Notes: generated by a model from the letters alone, not told the origin. Positions 1-10,203 are shown, counted from the stretch's first letter. The stretch: 64,000 nucleotides of DNA from Pantoea eucalypti (GCF_009646115.1 NZ_CP045723.1:30968-94967); one strand, 5' to 3'. A program made the numbers and translations.

Positions 1-3000
1 TTGCTGGCACGGCTGCTGGTGGTCCGCTATGGATGATGGGTAAAGGCATGTACGACATTTCTGCCGAATTCGGAAAGAACGTCGTGACGCTGAAAAACTT
101 CATGCAGGGCAAAACCGAAGGTAATGCCGCGCTGAAAATGGAGCCGCCGTTAACGCATCCACCTGTAACAACCGAGGCCAGAACGCCACCAGTTATCGGT
201 AAGCCAAAATCAGCTGACGGCTTTAAAAACGCTCAACAGGCTAAGGCTATTCAGGTAACGCAGGAACAGACCAAAGTTATCGCCGCCAATGACGATCGCA
301 TTGTGGATGCCCTGGACGATGTGCGCGAGGAAGTCAAAAAGCTGTCACATGCGTCGGGCAAGGATGGCGCGGGGCTGCTGGATTCGCTGATCCCCGGTAG
401 GCGTAAACGCCGCGGTCGTAAACGCGGTGCGCTGTCAGCTGCAGCTGATGTTGCTGACGCAGCCGGTGATCTGCTGCCGGACGGTAAAGGCAAGCCCGAT
501 GCCTCTAAACCCAAACCTAAGCCGAAAAAGAAAAGCCTGCTGTCGAAAGCGCTGAGTGTGCTCAAGGGTGGCAAAAAAGCGGCAACGATTGGCGGCGTAG
601 CAGCCACGACAGCTGCAGCCGGTGCAACACTTGCCGCTGGTGGCCTGGCGGGCGGTGAAGCGGCAAAGTCGGGTGAGAAAGCCACGCAGGCCGCAGCGGA
701 AAAAACCACTGAAAAGGGCGGTTTAAAAGTCGCAGAGAGCACCGCAGGCAAAACGGGCCTCAAAGTCGCTGAGAAAACCACTGGAGCCGCAGCGGAGAAG
801 ACCGCAGAGAAAGGCGGACTGAAAGTGGCTGGTAAACTCGCCGGTAAAACTGCCCTTAAAGCGATCCCGCTGGTCGGGACCGTAATCGGCGCGGGCATGG
901 ACGCATACGAGGGGTATAACGACACAGATGGGCAGCAGAAAGCCTTTGGCCTCAAAGAAGGCGATACGGTCAGTGGCAGACAGAAAAGTGAGTACACAGC
1001 AGCAAACGTGCTGAACATGGGTGGACTGGTCTCTGGTGCGTCCGGCCTGCTGGCGTCAGGTGCGTCTGCAATGGGTATGGACGGGGTAGCAAAATCACTG
1101 ACGTTTGATACCGGCGACATTGCGAAAGGGTTGGATTCCGGGCTGAGTAAAGTGGGCGACATGTTCAGCGCCTTTTCAACCAGCGCGTCAGGCGTGTATG
1201 AAAAGCTGACCGGCAGCAGTACGGATCAGACGAAAGCGATCACCGATGGAACAGATAAAACCGTCACGGCTATAAACCGCCTCGGTACACAGTTGCAGGG
1301 TGGCGAGTGGGGCGTAGACGGCGTTGGTACGCAGGGTAAAAGCGCCACTGACTATGCAGACGTTGCGCAGAATAGCATTGGCGCTGATCTCAATATTGGT
1401 GGCGCTAATGCGAAAGTCCGATCCTTCCGTAACAACAACTTTGGCAACCTGAACTATGTGGGGCAGGAGGGCGCAAGCCTGGAGGCCAAAAACGGTAAAG
1501 GTGAGGCCCGGTTTGCTAAGTTCAACACGCCAGAGGAAGGATTCAGGGCGCTGGCTAACCAGCTGACAAGCTACTCAGAAGGCACGTCTAAAGCAGCCGG
1601 TAACAAAAAGCTGAACACCGTACAGGACATTATCAAGCTGTACGCGCCCAACAGTGAAAACGACACGTCGCAATACGTTGACTCGCTCTCGAAGAAGCTG
1701 GGCGTGCGTGGCGATCAGCAGCTGGACCTTAAAGATCCCAAAGTCATGACGCAGATGATGCGCGGTATTGCCACCATCGAGGGCGGCAATCCGCAGGTCA
1801 CTAACGATTTCATGACGAACGCCATTGGCCACAATGAAAATGGTAAGTGGGTCGGCGGGAAATTCAGTGATGAATCCCTGAAGTCGGTGAATGAAGCACG
1901 TGCGAAGCAGGGGCAGGCGCCAGTTGCGGCGGATTCGCTCTATTCAGCGGGCGACAAGGTGAAGCTGAGCGCTGGAGCCGTGGCACCTGCCGCCGCACCG
2001 GCAGCAGTTCCCGTACCTGTCACGGCACCAGCAGCACCCGCGCCAGTGCCAGTAGCGGCCCCGGCAGCGCCCACGGCCTCGCAGGTTGCTGCAGCAAAAG
2101 AAGCCGGTAAGGATAAGCCGGCTAACGGCGCAGCGGACAAAATCAAACACGCCGGAGCTGGCGCGTGGGGGCAGGTTAAAGCGCTTAACGAGTGGGCTGA
2201 CGGAAAAGTGCAGGGCGCGACTGAATCAATGGGCGTGGCCGGTATGTCCCGCAAGCGTCCCACCAGCGGCCTGTCCCTTCCTGGCGGCGAATCAATTCCG
2301 GCAGGCCTCCAGCTGGCGGCGCTGGCACCTGACCAGATAGCCAGCCGTTCCCGTCCTGCCGCTGTATCTCATGTCTCAACCGGCAGCGTGCGTGCACGTC
2401 CCGGATCAGCCACGTCTGACACGCCGATCACTGTGGCCAGCACACAGACACCAGCCACACCGGCAGAAGGCAACGGGCTGTTTGACCTCATGCTGGGCGG
2501 GGCAATGGACGGCGCTAAAGCGGTCAGCGCTTCAATCATGCCCGCGGTCAGTGACACCTTCAGTCAGACGCTGGGAGGCTTCAGCGGCAACGACATGGTT
2601 AGCAGCGTACTGGACCAGGCAGGCATTACCGATCCGGGCATGCTCCGCACCATATCTCCACTCACAAGCAAGGCTGGCAGCTGGATCGACAGCGGCACTG
2701 AGTCGCTGGCCAGCGCCGGTAAGTCATACCTGAGTGGCGGCAGTGCGGCGCAGACACGGCCAGCACAGCAGCCTCTTCTTAATCACCCGGCACAGATCCA
2801 GAACGTAACGGATCTTCCTCGTAGCGGCATGCGCCCGATGATGAGCGGCGACACCAGCAATCACGATCAGGACATGCTTAAAGAGCTGAAGGGTATGCGC
2901 ACCCAGCTGGAGGCACTGCTGGGCGTTACGAAGAAAAAGAGCGATACGGCCCCGGACAAAGTGGTTAACACAGCGCAACCCGCACCCCGGACCTCATCAA

Positions 3001-3047
3001 CGCTGAGCATCAACGATGCGGCGCTCAACGAACTACTGCAGGACTAA
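1..3047 (+). CDS. sit: Virion transglycosylase Sit, 5' truncated by the window edge
   Basis: The reading frame is open from base 3, so the N-terminus lies outside the window; the first in-frame ATG at 33 is probably internal. The visible 1004 residues are Ala/Gly/Lys-rich, with near-repeated segments around residues 215-275 (KTTEKGGLKVAE-type) and Pro/Ala-rich linkers near 650-690. Residues about 465-610 look like a muramidase/transglycosylase domain (RNNNFGNLNY, GFRALANQLTSY, TMEGGNP-like region). In P1, Sit is a tail-associated enzyme that opens peptidoglycan during DNA injection. The order sit-pmgA-bplA-16-R-S that follows matches P1. It ends 3 bp before the next gene, so one operon is likely. 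Confidence 0.75.
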   Translation, partial: AGTAAGGPLWMMGKGMYDISAEFGKNVVTLKNFMQGKTEGNAALKMEPPLTHPPVTTEARTPPVIGKPKSADGFKNAQQAKAIQVTQEQTKVIAANDDRIVDALDDVREEVKKLSHASGKDGAGLLDSLIPGRRKRRGRKRGALSAAADVADAAGDLLPDGKGKPDASKPKPKPKKKSLLSKALSVLKGGKKAATIGGVAATTAAAGATLAAGGLAGGEAAKSGEKATQAAAEKTTEKGGLKVAESTAGKTGLKVAEKTTGAAAEKTAEKGGLKVAGKLAGKTALKAIPLVGTVIGAGMDAYEGYNDTDGQQKAFGLKEGDTVSGRQKSEYTAANVLNMGGLVSGASGLLASGASAMGMDGVAKSLTFDTGDIAKGLDSGLSKVGDMFSAFSTSASGVYEKLTGSSTDQTKAITDGTDKTVTAINRLGTQLQGGEWGVDGVGTQGKSATDYADVAQNSIGADLNIGGANAKVRSFRNNNFGNLNYVGQEGASLEAKNGKGEARFAKFNTPEEGFRALANQLTSYSEGTSKAAGNKKLNTVQDIIKLYAPNSENDTSQYVDSLSKKLGVRGDQQLDLKDPKVMTQMMRGIATIEGGNPQVTNDFMTNAIGHNENGKWVGGKFSDESLKSVNEARAKQGQAPVAADSLYSAGDKVKLSAGAVAPAAAPAAVPVPVTAPAAPAPVPVAAPAAPTASQVAAAKEAGKDKPANGAADKIKHAGAGAWGQVKALNEWADGKVQGATESMGVAGMSRKRPTSGLSLPGGESIPAGLQLAALAPDQIASRSRPAAVSHVSTGSVRARPGSATSDTPITVASTQTPATPAEGNGLFDLMLGGAMDGAKAVSASIMPAVSDTFSQTLGGFSGNDMVSSVLDQAGITDPGMLRTISPLTSKAGSWIDSGTESLASAGKSYLSGGSAAQTRPAQQPLLNHPAQIQNVTDLPRSGMRPMMSGDTSNHDQDMLKELKGMRTQLEALLGVTKKKSDTAPDKVVNTAQPAPRTSSTLSINDAALNELLQD

Positions 3048-3050
3048 CGC

Positions 3051-3410
3051 ATGCAAAACGAAATTGACTGCCTGATGCGCGTGGATCAGGGCGGCGTGGT
3101 GGTGAAAGCCGGGGAGTCAGATGCATGGCTTGCCCGACTGGAGGAATGGCTGAGAACGCCACAGGGCAGCGTTTACGGCCTGCCGGGATGGGGTAACACC
3201 ATGCAGGACTTCAAACATGAGCCGGTCGGTTCCGAAATCGGCCACTTAACAGAGGTTGCAGTGGAGGCTGCGCTTATCAGGAAGCTGCGTATCGATCTGC
3301 CAGGGCTGGGTCTGCGTGCTATCCGCTGCGCGCCGGAAAACGTTGATACCTGGCAAATCACATTCATTACATCAAACGGTCCGCTGACCGTATCCATGAA
3401 CAAAAGTTAA
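3051..3410 (+). CDS. pmgA: Baseplate wedge protein, gp25/PmgA-like
   Basis: A 119-residue protein starting 3 bp after sit. Its size and pattern (EEWLRTPQGSVYGLPGWGN near residue 30, later LRAIRCAPENVDTWQITF) resemble gp25-type baseplate wedge proteins of contractile tails, which help anchor the tube and sheath. P1 has PmgA at this place. It lies inside the tight sit-bplA-16 operon. The baseplate role is inferred from position and fold-like pattern; no catalytic residues are expected. Confidence 0.55.
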   Translation: MQNEIDCLMRVDQGGVVVKAGESDAWLARLEEWLRTPQGSVYGLPGWGNTMQDFKHEPVGSEIGHLTEVAVEAALIRKLRIDLPGLGLRAIRCAPENVDTWQITFITSNGPLTVSMNKS

Positions 3411-3422
3411 TCGGGGTAAATT

Positions 3423-4856
3423 GTGAGTATTCAGGAGTTACTGGAAAATTTTAACGGCAAGCTGCAGGCCAACAGCTGGTGGAGAAAGTTTACCAACAGC
3501 CAGTTCATTCAGATGATGGCCGTGTTTGGTGCACAGATTATCTATGCCGCACAGACTACAGCTGAGCGCGGCCTGACGGAGGGGTTTATCTCCACAGCAA
3601 CTAAGCGCTCAAGCATTCTGGCCGCAGCGGAGGACCGCAATTATCTCGGTCACTTAATCACGCCGTCATGGGGCAGTGTGAAGATTACCAATAAAACAGG
3701 TGAAGACATTCAGCTACCAATCTACGCAGAGTTTCTGTCGAATGCACAGCTGCCTTACGTCACAACCGATGTGGTGACCATCCCCGCTGGCCGTAGTGTC
3801 GTAGTTAACGACGTCCGCCAGATGGAGCACGTCAACGTATCCTCTGCAATTGACGCCGAAGCGCCGTTTTATACGGTAATGCTGCCGCGTGATATCACGG
3901 AGGAAACTGTCTCGATGGACGTGTTTGTGACGGAAAACGAGAACAAAACGCTGTGGCAAAATAACCCGTTGTTTCGTCTTTCCCGTGGCACCAGCCAGCA
4001 TTACGTGCTGGTTTACAAACCCTCTGAGCAGCTGGGCGTGCGCTTTGGTGACGGAGCGATCGGGAAAATGCCGAAGACCGGCAGTAAGGTTGATCTGGAT
4101 GTGTGGTGCAGCCGGGGCGACACCACGCTGACGCAGGGCCAAAAACTGACGCCAGCGGGTAATATTGCCGACATGAATAGCAAGATCGAAGTCGTGACCA
4201 CGACGCCAATCACGGGCGGCAGCGGCTTTGAAAGCACGGAGGAAACGCGCAACCGGGCGCAGTACTACGTGGCCTATGACGAACAGGTAGTGTGGGGCGG
4301 TGACTACAAGTACTTCCTCAATCGTGCTGTACCGGGTATGTCGTGGATCAGTGCCTGGGGTGAGCAGGAGCAGGAGCTATCAACCGGCATTAAGTCACTG
4401 AGCAACATCAACACGATTTTCTTCTGTGGTCACAAGCCGGGGTACACACAGGCTGAGCTTGAAACCATGCTCATGACAGCTGTCACGTCTATTCCGAATG
4501 AGCTTAATAAGAACTTTCGTTACGTCCGGACACAGGAAGAGCCATTCACGATCTCACTGACCGCGCTGGCGAAGAAGAACGTCATTCTGTCAGACGCTAA
4601 AAAAGCCGTTCAGGAAGCACTTGAGGCCCGATTTGGACGGGATGCAACAACGTTTGGCGACAGCGATCAGAATGGCGTTGCAGCCGGTAAGCACTTCTCA
4701 CAGGTTCAGGTAAAAGACCTGTGGCGCGTGATTGAAGAGCTGAACTTGTTTATCTCCTATGAACTGACTCCGCACGATATGAAAACGGCCCTGCAGTTGA
4801 ATGATTTTATCTATCTCGATGTGGCTAACTCCACGTTTGATATTAACTATCTGTAA
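3423..4856 (+). CDS. bplA: Baseplate protein BplA, J-like
   Basis: A 477-residue protein with a GTG start behind a G-rich ribosome site. Residues 200-300 (VRFGDGAIGKMPKTGSKV, then ETRNRAQYYVAYDEQVVWGGDY) are typical of baseplate J / T4 gp6-like wedge proteins, which form the inner baseplate of Myo-type tails. Length and position match P1 BplA. It is followed 9 bp later by the gene 16 homologue. Assignment rests on synteny plus the FGDG-type motif. Confidence 0.7.
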   Translation: MSIQELLENFNGKLQANSWWRKFTNSQFIQMMAVFGAQIIYAAQTTAERGLTEGFISTATKRSSILAAAEDRNYLGHLITPSWGSVKITNKTGEDIQLPIYAEFLSNAQLPYVTTDVVTIPAGRSVVVNDVRQMEHVNVSSAIDAEAPFYTVMLPRDITEETVSMDVFVTENENKTLWQNNPLFRLSRGTSQHYVLVYKPSEQLGVRFGDGAIGKMPKTGSKVDLDVWCSRGDTTLTQGQKLTPAGNIADMNSKIEVVTTTPITGGSGFESTEETRNRAQYYVAYDEQVVWGGDYKYFLNRAVPGMSWISAWGEQEQELSTGIKSLSNINTIFFCGHKPGYTQAELETMLMTAVTSIPNELNKNFRYVRTQEEPFTISLTALAKKNVILSDAKKAVQEALEARFGRDATTFGDSDQNGVAAGKHFSQVQVKDLWRVIEELNLFISYELTPHDMKTALQLNDFIYLDVANSTFDINYL

Positions 4857-4865
4857 GGCACGGCC

Positions 4866-5957
4866 ATGATCAGAAACTGGGTAAAAGACCGTCTTACGAA
4901 GGAAAAGCAGGGCTCTGAGTTATGGTCGGGGTTTGCTAACACACTTCAGGGCATTTTTGAGGAAACGGTAGAGCCGATTCTGGAGCGTATTACCAACCGC
5001 AAAAGCTACTACACCATGGACAAGGACGATCTGACGCTGCGCATGAGCGAATATGGCCGCTTCTTCATTGTTGCGGAGACCACGGATACAAGCAGGCCCG
5101 TACTGCTGGCACAGCGCCTGGACGAAGTGCATTTTAAAGGCACCGATAAGCCGATCACCTCTACGTTCTGGCGCGAGTTCGATAACCTGCCGGTCAGCTG
5201 GCAGGAGTTGTATGCGCCGGTGGATCAGGAGCTGGCCCCCTATGGCACCTTCTTCACCACAAAAGAAGGCCTGGCGATTGCAGAGGCGAAGTATGGCGAG
5301 TTCTTTCTGACGTCGCGGGCGCAAATCTCGGTGGCTCTGAATGAGCTTTATGGGCGTTATGGTTATCTGGAGCAGGGTGAAGCAGTTCAGAAGCTGCTAA
5401 CCCAGTTTGACCGGATCATTGCGCCGCTGCTGCCGCTGCACATCGTGTTTGACGGCGTAGCGCTATTCATCTCGTTTGAGATGAGCGCAGACGCTGAAAA
5501 CATCACGCTTATCAGCGCCGGTATCGACTATCAGGCTAAATTGTCTTACGTCGATCTCCAGTCGGAGATCAAAAACCTGCACATGGCCACACAGCAGCAG
5601 TTCGATATTCCCGCCGTGCCGTTACGTCAGGTTAAGCGCTGCGAACGCTACGATATGTTTGCTGCAGATGCTTGGACCAATGACTACCTCGCAAGGCCAG
5701 ACGCCGCGCCAGCGCCCATTGATATCGCCAGCGCTGCCAGTGACAGCCGCGCCCGGTTATTCACGGACGGTGGCGTGCAGTACGTTGGCATCCAGAAGGG
5801 CAACAGCCAGGGCGTCACAGCCACCAGCACGGACGGCAGCAGCGTGACAATGGCGTTTCCCTTTGACGGCCTGCCAGAGTTTGTTCTGGCTCTGCCCGAC
5901 GACGGCAGCGGCAACGGCACGATCGCCACGCTTTTTTATGAGCAATTTGTCGCGTAG
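4866..5957 (+). CDS. 16: Tail/baseplate protein gp16-like
   Basis: A 363-residue soluble protein in the position of P1 gene 16, between bplA and R. It begins MIRNWVKDRLTKEKQG and has no membrane segment. The C-terminal 70 residues form a separate beta-rich, Ser/Asp-rich module (TDGGVQYVGIQKGNSQGV). In P1, gene 16 is needed for tail completion at the baseplate. It is the last gene before a terminator that overlaps the promoter of the fibre operon. Function is inferred from gene order. Confidence 0.6.
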   Translation: MIRNWVKDRLTKEKQGSELWSGFANTLQGIFEETVEPILERITNRKSYYTMDKDDLTLRMSEYGRFFIVAETTDTSRPVLLAQRLDEVHFKGTDKPITSTFWREFDNLPVSWQELYAPVDQELAPYGTFFTTKEGLAIAEAKYGEFFLTSRAQISVALNELYGRYGYLEQGEAVQKLLTQFDRIIAPLLPLHIVFDGVALFISFEMSADAENITLISAGIDYQAKLSYVDLQSEIKNLHMATQQQFDIPAVPLRQVKRCERYDMFAADAWTNDYLARPDAAPAPIDIASAASDSRARLFTDGGVQYVGIQKGNSQGVTATSTDGSSVTMAFPFDGLPEFVLALPDDGSGNGTIATLFYEQFVA

Positions 5958-5967
5958 TTGACCATCG

Positions 5968-5990
5968 GATTTTACGAACTCCATACCCTC
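5968..5990 (+). promoter_or_regulatory. Late promoter, fibre operon
   Basis: GATTTTACGAACTCCATACC followed by CTC. It shares the arrangement TTAC-ga-CTCCaTACnnT with sites before lydA, lyz, pro and pacA. The TACCCT at 5984-5989 would be the -10 element, 30 bp before the R start. By analogy with P1 it should need the phage activator Lpa and host SspA; that is inference. Confidence 0.6.
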
Positions 5991-5992
5991 TG

Positions 5993-6018
5993 GCCTCTTA
6001 ACTCTGAGAGGCTTTTTT
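5993..6018 (+). terminator. Rho-independent terminator overlapping the fibre-operon start
   Basis: Stem GCCTCT/AGAGGC with loop TAACTCTG-type sequence, followed by seven T. It ends transcription of the sit-16 operon. The late promoter just upstream would begin RNA at about 5996, inside the left stem arm, so its own transcript would lack a full hairpin. Confidence 0.7.
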
Positions 6019-6019
6019 T

Positions 6020-6463
6020 ATGGCTGATACTATATCTGTCAGCAGCAAGCTGTTTAAAGCGAAGCTGCTGGATTACTACTACATCCGTCGCGCTGAATCC
6101 TCCATCGGCAAGGGCTCCCGCTTCCAGATGATTAAAGCCTACTGGGGCAAGTCAACGCTCGTCACCAGTAACGCCGCTGGCGGCTGGAACATCGCGGATA
6201 TTCCCTCCACGTTCAGCAACGATAACCTGACCGGTAAATTCACTGAAACGCCTCTGGTCCTCACCAGCACCGGCGCGGATATCTCGATCACCATTCAACT
6301 GGATGAAGCCATTCTTCCGGAAGGCAAAGCCTATGACCTCAATACGCTGACGCTGGTGGACGCTGACGGCAACGCCTTTGCCGTGCTGTGCCTGCAGCAG
6401 GACACCGTATTCCGTGGTAAGGCCTACCGCCTTATCGTCACCATCGAACAGAAAACGGCGTAG
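6020..6463 (+). CDS. R: Tail fibre structural/assembly protein R
   Basis: A 147-residue protein at the position and size of P1 gpR, directly before the long fibre gene. It is beta-rich (TFSNDNLTGKFTETPL, DISITIQLDEAILPEGKAYD) without membrane segments. In P1, R contributes to the fibre attachment part of the tail. It is transcribed from the late promoter immediately upstream and is 5 bp from S. Function by synteny. Confidence 0.65.
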   Translation: MADTISVSSKLFKAKLLDYYYIRRAESSIGKGSRFQMIKAYWGKSTLVTSNAAGGWNIADIPSTFSNDNLTGKFTETPLVLTSTGADISITIQLDEAILPEGKAYDLNTLTLVDADGNAFAVLCLQQDTVFRGKAYRLIVTIEQKTA

Positions 6464-6468
6464 CGCAC

Positions 6469-9400
6469 ATGAGCAGTAATGAAATTACCGATATCGGCGT
6501 TATGGCAGGGAAGGCGTATGGCACCGCGCCGCTGTCGGCGGATATGCAGTACCTGGAGACCTACACCAGTTCCGCTTTAAACCGCAAACTGAAAGGTATT
6601 GTGCGATCCGGTTTTTACCTGGGCTTTGCGCCGGTCGCCGGTTCCGGGCTGAATGTCATCGTTACCTCAAAAGGGGCGGAAGGCGGGCAGGGCGCGGCCT
6701 CACTCGACGTAAACGCACATCAGATCACCGTGCAGCACTTGGCCGATCTGACGCTCCCGGTCGTGGCGGGCAAAACTACCCGTATCGTGCTGGAAGCAAA
6801 CTACAAGCTGGGCGTGAAGACAGATCAGGTTGATATCACCTCTACAGTTCAGGCCGCACGCGTCTTTGCGCAGGATATCTCAGTTGCGCTGACGCCGAAC
6901 CAGCTGGAGCTCTGCCGCGTACTTGTGCCAACCGGTACCACGCAGGTTACGCAGGCGATGATCGTCACCAACTACCGTATCAATCGGCAGGTCGGTATCA
7001 CGCTGGATTCGATTTACACCAGCGACGATGAGCTGATTGCGGCTAACCTCAAGGGGCTGAAAATCCTTAAAGGCATGATCGATAACAATATGGTCATTGC
7101 CAATAACGGCTCGGATATTCACGACAAAGCGATGTTCCGTAAAAACATCGAGCTGGATCAGCTGGTCAACGAGAAGCAGCTGGTTGCCAGTGAGAATCTG
7201 GCCGATCTGCCGGACGTGCCGGAGGCGCGGGAAAATCTCGGTCTCGGTACCGCCGCGCAGGCGGATCAGCAGAAAAACCCGCTGGATATGACGGCGGGTG
7301 CGCTGATGGCCGTGGGCGCATTTGGCCTGGGTGCGCCGTCGCTGGTACTGGACAGCAAAATCACCTTACTGGCTGACGTGTCTGTGACTGAGCAAAATGC
7401 TTTCTGGACACTGAGCGGCACCTTCAGTGACGGCCCAATTGAACTTGGCAAAACCGCGCAGACGCTGCGTGGCCAGCTATTCAACATGCGCCGGAAATAT
7501 GATGCCGACGCGTCACTGGTGCAGCTTCTGGCGGCGCAGGGTGGCGTAATGTATCTGCGTGTGGCAGCTAAGGTTTCTGGCGACTGGGCGTGGTCCGGAC
7601 TGACAGTGGGCGCGGACCAAAACGGCTGGCGAAAGATGATGGACAGCGCCAGCATGACTCTTGCCGATCTGGTAAAAGCGGGTGCGGCAAAGGCGGGCGA
7701 TAACGACGATATCACTAGCACCAGTAAGCTGACCAATATCAATACGCCAAAGCTGACTGTTTCAAAAAATCTCGACGTCGGTTCTCAAATCAGCGCCGGT
7801 TTCCGTATTGGTGTGATCCGGTCTGAACCGTCTGTGCCTTCCATGACGTTTCTAAGGACCGATCAGCCTGACGATAAGCCACCTGCATATGAAACAGACA
7901 TTATGCAGATTGTTGGTCGTGTGGCGGCAGTGAGTGGCGATGCATGGAGCGGTAGGATTCTCGGTGGGATAACAACCACCAACATGACGCACGGCGGAGG
8001 CAAAATTTCGATTGATGCGCGTGCATCAACAGGTGTTATTGCGACGCGTCTTGTTCTGAACAGTGGAGACGGCTTAGCCACACTACAGGGTGCTGGCGGG
8101 CTGGCGATTACGGGTGGGGGTGGTCTGTCTTCTGATGGTGCGGGCTTGTTCACTGCTGACGGAATTACGCTTCAACTGAAGCCAAAAACCAAAGACAAAG
8201 CCTACTACCTGCGTGGGAAAAAGTCAGATGACACGCTGCACTGGTATTTCGGCCAGTCCAAAGACAGTAACGATGGCGTTTCCTGGGGTAACTCAATAAC
8301 AAGTACATGGCTCACCCTGTCAGGCGACGGTACGGGCGAGACCAATGTTTCAACAATGAACCTCCTTAACAACGCGATTGTTGGCGGCAACCTCACTGTA
8401 AGCAGGGGCGCTGACTTTACCGGCCCGGTAAACGTCCTGGCGAAGGGGGCAACAGCGGTAGGCGATCTGACTAATGCCGCGCTGGTGGTAACGGGCAGCA
8501 GCAATGATGGCACTCAGGGGATCACGGTTAACAGCTTTGCGCCTACAGTCACCTTCATTGACCGTGACGCTGACTCGGCTGGCTTTCGCTTAAGAGGAAA
8601 TGGCAGTAGCCTTCATCTGGACGTGGATGGCCGTGACAATGGTGTAACCTGGAAACAGGACATAGCTTTGTTCAGCGATAAAGGGCATCTGGCACTTGGC
8701 GGTAGCAGTGACAGCACAGGTCGTATGCTGACAATTGGAAACTCCACACCCGGCAAAGGTAATCTGATAGGAACGACCCAGATTGCTGCAATGGCTTACG
8801 CTAATCTTGGTGCAGACGCGACAGTTCGGGGTATTGGTTTTGGCGTTGAAATGTCAGTAGGTGACGGAAACACCGGACAAAACTTGCCTGAAGTTGTTGA
8901 GTTCTGGGGTAACAGCACCGTTGTTAACACCAACGCCACTGTAGGGCTAATGTCGTCATTCCGCGTTTTTGACAAAGCCAATCTGAGTATTAAAGCGGCC
9001 TATGCATTTGAAGGGTTGATGACGCAACGTGCGGGATTAAATCGGTGGAACCTGTATATGCAGGGAACCGCGCCAAACTATTTGCGTGGACAGACAATTA
9101 TTGGAGGAGTGGACATAGCGCTACCTGACAGTAGGGTAGCTTTGTCAGTCAACGGCAGTGCCGATGTCAAAGGCGCACTAACTGTGTTTGGTGATGCATA
9201 CATAAAATCATCGTTGAGTATTTTGTCTGCTAGCCCGTATATCGACTTTAACTCATCAACAGCTACTACAAATGACTACGATGCCCGAATAATCGTTGAT
9301 GCGACCACCACCGCCAAAACGAGCGGTCAAGCAACCATGCATATCGTCGCTGGTAACATTAACCTGTCGGGAGTGACTAATGTAAGAAGTTCTCTAATTG

Positions 9401-10203
9401 TCGATCAAGATGCACATTTTAATAATGGCGCTTATGTAACAGGGCCATTTTATACATCAACGCATATAAATATTGGTAACTTCGGGACAGGTGCTTTTGC
9501 TGGCTCTGCAGCCTCCCTCAATATTGGGGATTCGGACACGGGTTTAATTTGTCCTTCTGATGGAATGCTTGACTTCTATTCCAATAATACCCGGTTCTTC
9601 ACTTTGGATGGTTCTGGGCCACGCGTTTATTTTGATAAGCCGATAGCCTCTGGTACTCCTGATACTTTTCGAATCATTAGCGGCGGATTTGGTGTTTTTC
9701 AGCGTTTCGATGGTACCAACTTCTATTTCATGGCAACGAACCAAAATGATCCGATGGGAACATGGAATAATCTCAGGCCTCTTTATTTTAATGCTAGAAC
9801 CGGCAGGGTCGATATGGGTCACGACGTTGCTATTGGTGGCAATTGCTACTTTAATCAGCAACTCAATGTGGGCGGCAACATCGTCGCTGGTGATCGTGTT
9901 TATACCGGCAATGGTGGCTCATTTGTTCAGAGCGACGGTAATGTTTACGGCGGATGCTGGGGGGGGTACTTAAGTAACTGGATAAGCGGAACTTTCTTTC
10001 AACGTGGTTCAGGCGACATCGTTTCGGACGTACGTCTGGCAGGCGAGGGAGGGGGAATACTTAACGGGACTTATAAGGTGCCTAGTGGCTGCGTAATGAC
10101 AGGATGGTATACGGAAGGCTCAACACCAGGCGGCGATACAATTTTTTATCGTGCAATTCAAAAAGCCGTGAACGGTAACTGGTACACCATAGGACAAGTG
10201 TAA
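6469..10203 (+). CDS. S: Tail fibre protein S (host-range determinant)
   Basis: A 1244-residue fibre. The N-terminal part (residues 1-270) is the conserved baseplate-binding region; the middle carries repeated Gly/Asp-rich beta segments (e.g. GGNLTVSRGADFTGP, ADVKGALTVFGDAYIK). The C-terminal 70 residues (SDVRLAGEGGG, SGCVMTGWYT, NWYTIGQV) form a receptor-tip module of the Mu/P1 S type. From about 9200 on the DNA is visibly richer in A/T than the first 2 kb, which suggests exchange of the tip. It is followed 2 bp later by its chaperone U. Confidence 0.85.
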   Translation: MSSNEITDIGVMAGKAYGTAPLSADMQYLETYTSSALNRKLKGIVRSGFYLGFAPVAGSGLNVIVTSKGAEGGQGAASLDVNAHQITVQHLADLTLPVVAGKTTRIVLEANYKLGVKTDQVDITSTVQAARVFAQDISVALTPNQLELCRVLVPTGTTQVTQAMIVTNYRINRQVGITLDSIYTSDDELIAANLKGLKILKGMIDNNMVIANNGSDIHDKAMFRKNIELDQLVNEKQLVASENLADLPDVPEARENLGLGTAAQADQQKNPLDMTAGALMAVGAFGLGAPSLVLDSKITLLADVSVTEQNAFWTLSGTFSDGPIELGKTAQTLRGQLFNMRRKYDADASLVQLLAAQGGVMYLRVAAKVSGDWAWSGLTVGADQNGWRKMMDSASMTLADLVKAGAAKAGDNDDITSTSKLTNINTPKLTVSKNLDVGSQISAGFRIGVIRSEPSVPSMTFLRTDQPDDKPPAYETDIMQIVGRVAAVSGDAWSGRILGGITTTNMTHGGGKISIDARASTGVIATRLVLNSGDGLATLQGAGGLAITGGGGLSSDGAGLFTADGITLQLKPKTKDKAYYLRGKKSDDTLHWYFGQSKDSNDGVSWGNSITSTWLTLSGDGTGETNVSTMNLLNNAIVGGNLTVSRGADFTGPVNVLAKGATAVGDLTNAALVVTGSSNDGTQGITVNSFAPTVTFIDRDADSAGFRLRGNGSSLHLDVDGRDNGVTWKQDIALFSDKGHLALGGSSDSTGRMLTIGNSTPGKGNLIGTTQIAAMAYANLGADATVRGIGFGVEMSVGDGNTGQNLPEVVEFWGNSTVVNTNATVGLMSSFRVFDKANLSIKAAYAFEGLMTQRAGLNRWNLYMQGTAPNYLRGQTIIGGVDIALPDSRVALSVNGSADVKGALTVFGDAYIKSSLSILSASPYIDFNSSTATTNDYDARIIVDATTTAKTSGQATMHIVAGNINLSGVTNVRSSLIVDQDAHFNNGAYVTGPFYTSTHINIGNFGTGAFAGSAASLNIGDSDTGLICPSDGMLDFYSNNTRFFTLDGSGPRVYFDKPIASGTPDTFRIISGGFGVFQRFDGTNFYFMATNQNDPMGTWNNLRPLYFNARTGRVDMGHDVAIGGNCYFNQQLNVGGNIVAGDRVYTGNGGSFVQSDGNVYGGCWGGYLSNWISGTFFQRGSGDIVSDVRLAGEGGGILNGTYKVPSGCVMTGWYTEGSTPGGDTIFYRAIQKAVNGNWYTIGQV

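Noticed and set aside
251..1162. A 303-codon minus-strand ORF opposite sit
   Set aside because: Ser/Ala/Pro-rich complement of the Ala/Gly/Lys-rich sit frame; no independent support.
7000..10200. CRISPR-like or tandem repeats in the fibre gene
   Set aside because: Repeated Gly/Asp motifs are at protein level only; there are no regularly spaced identical DNA repeats. No CRISPR array was seen anywhere.
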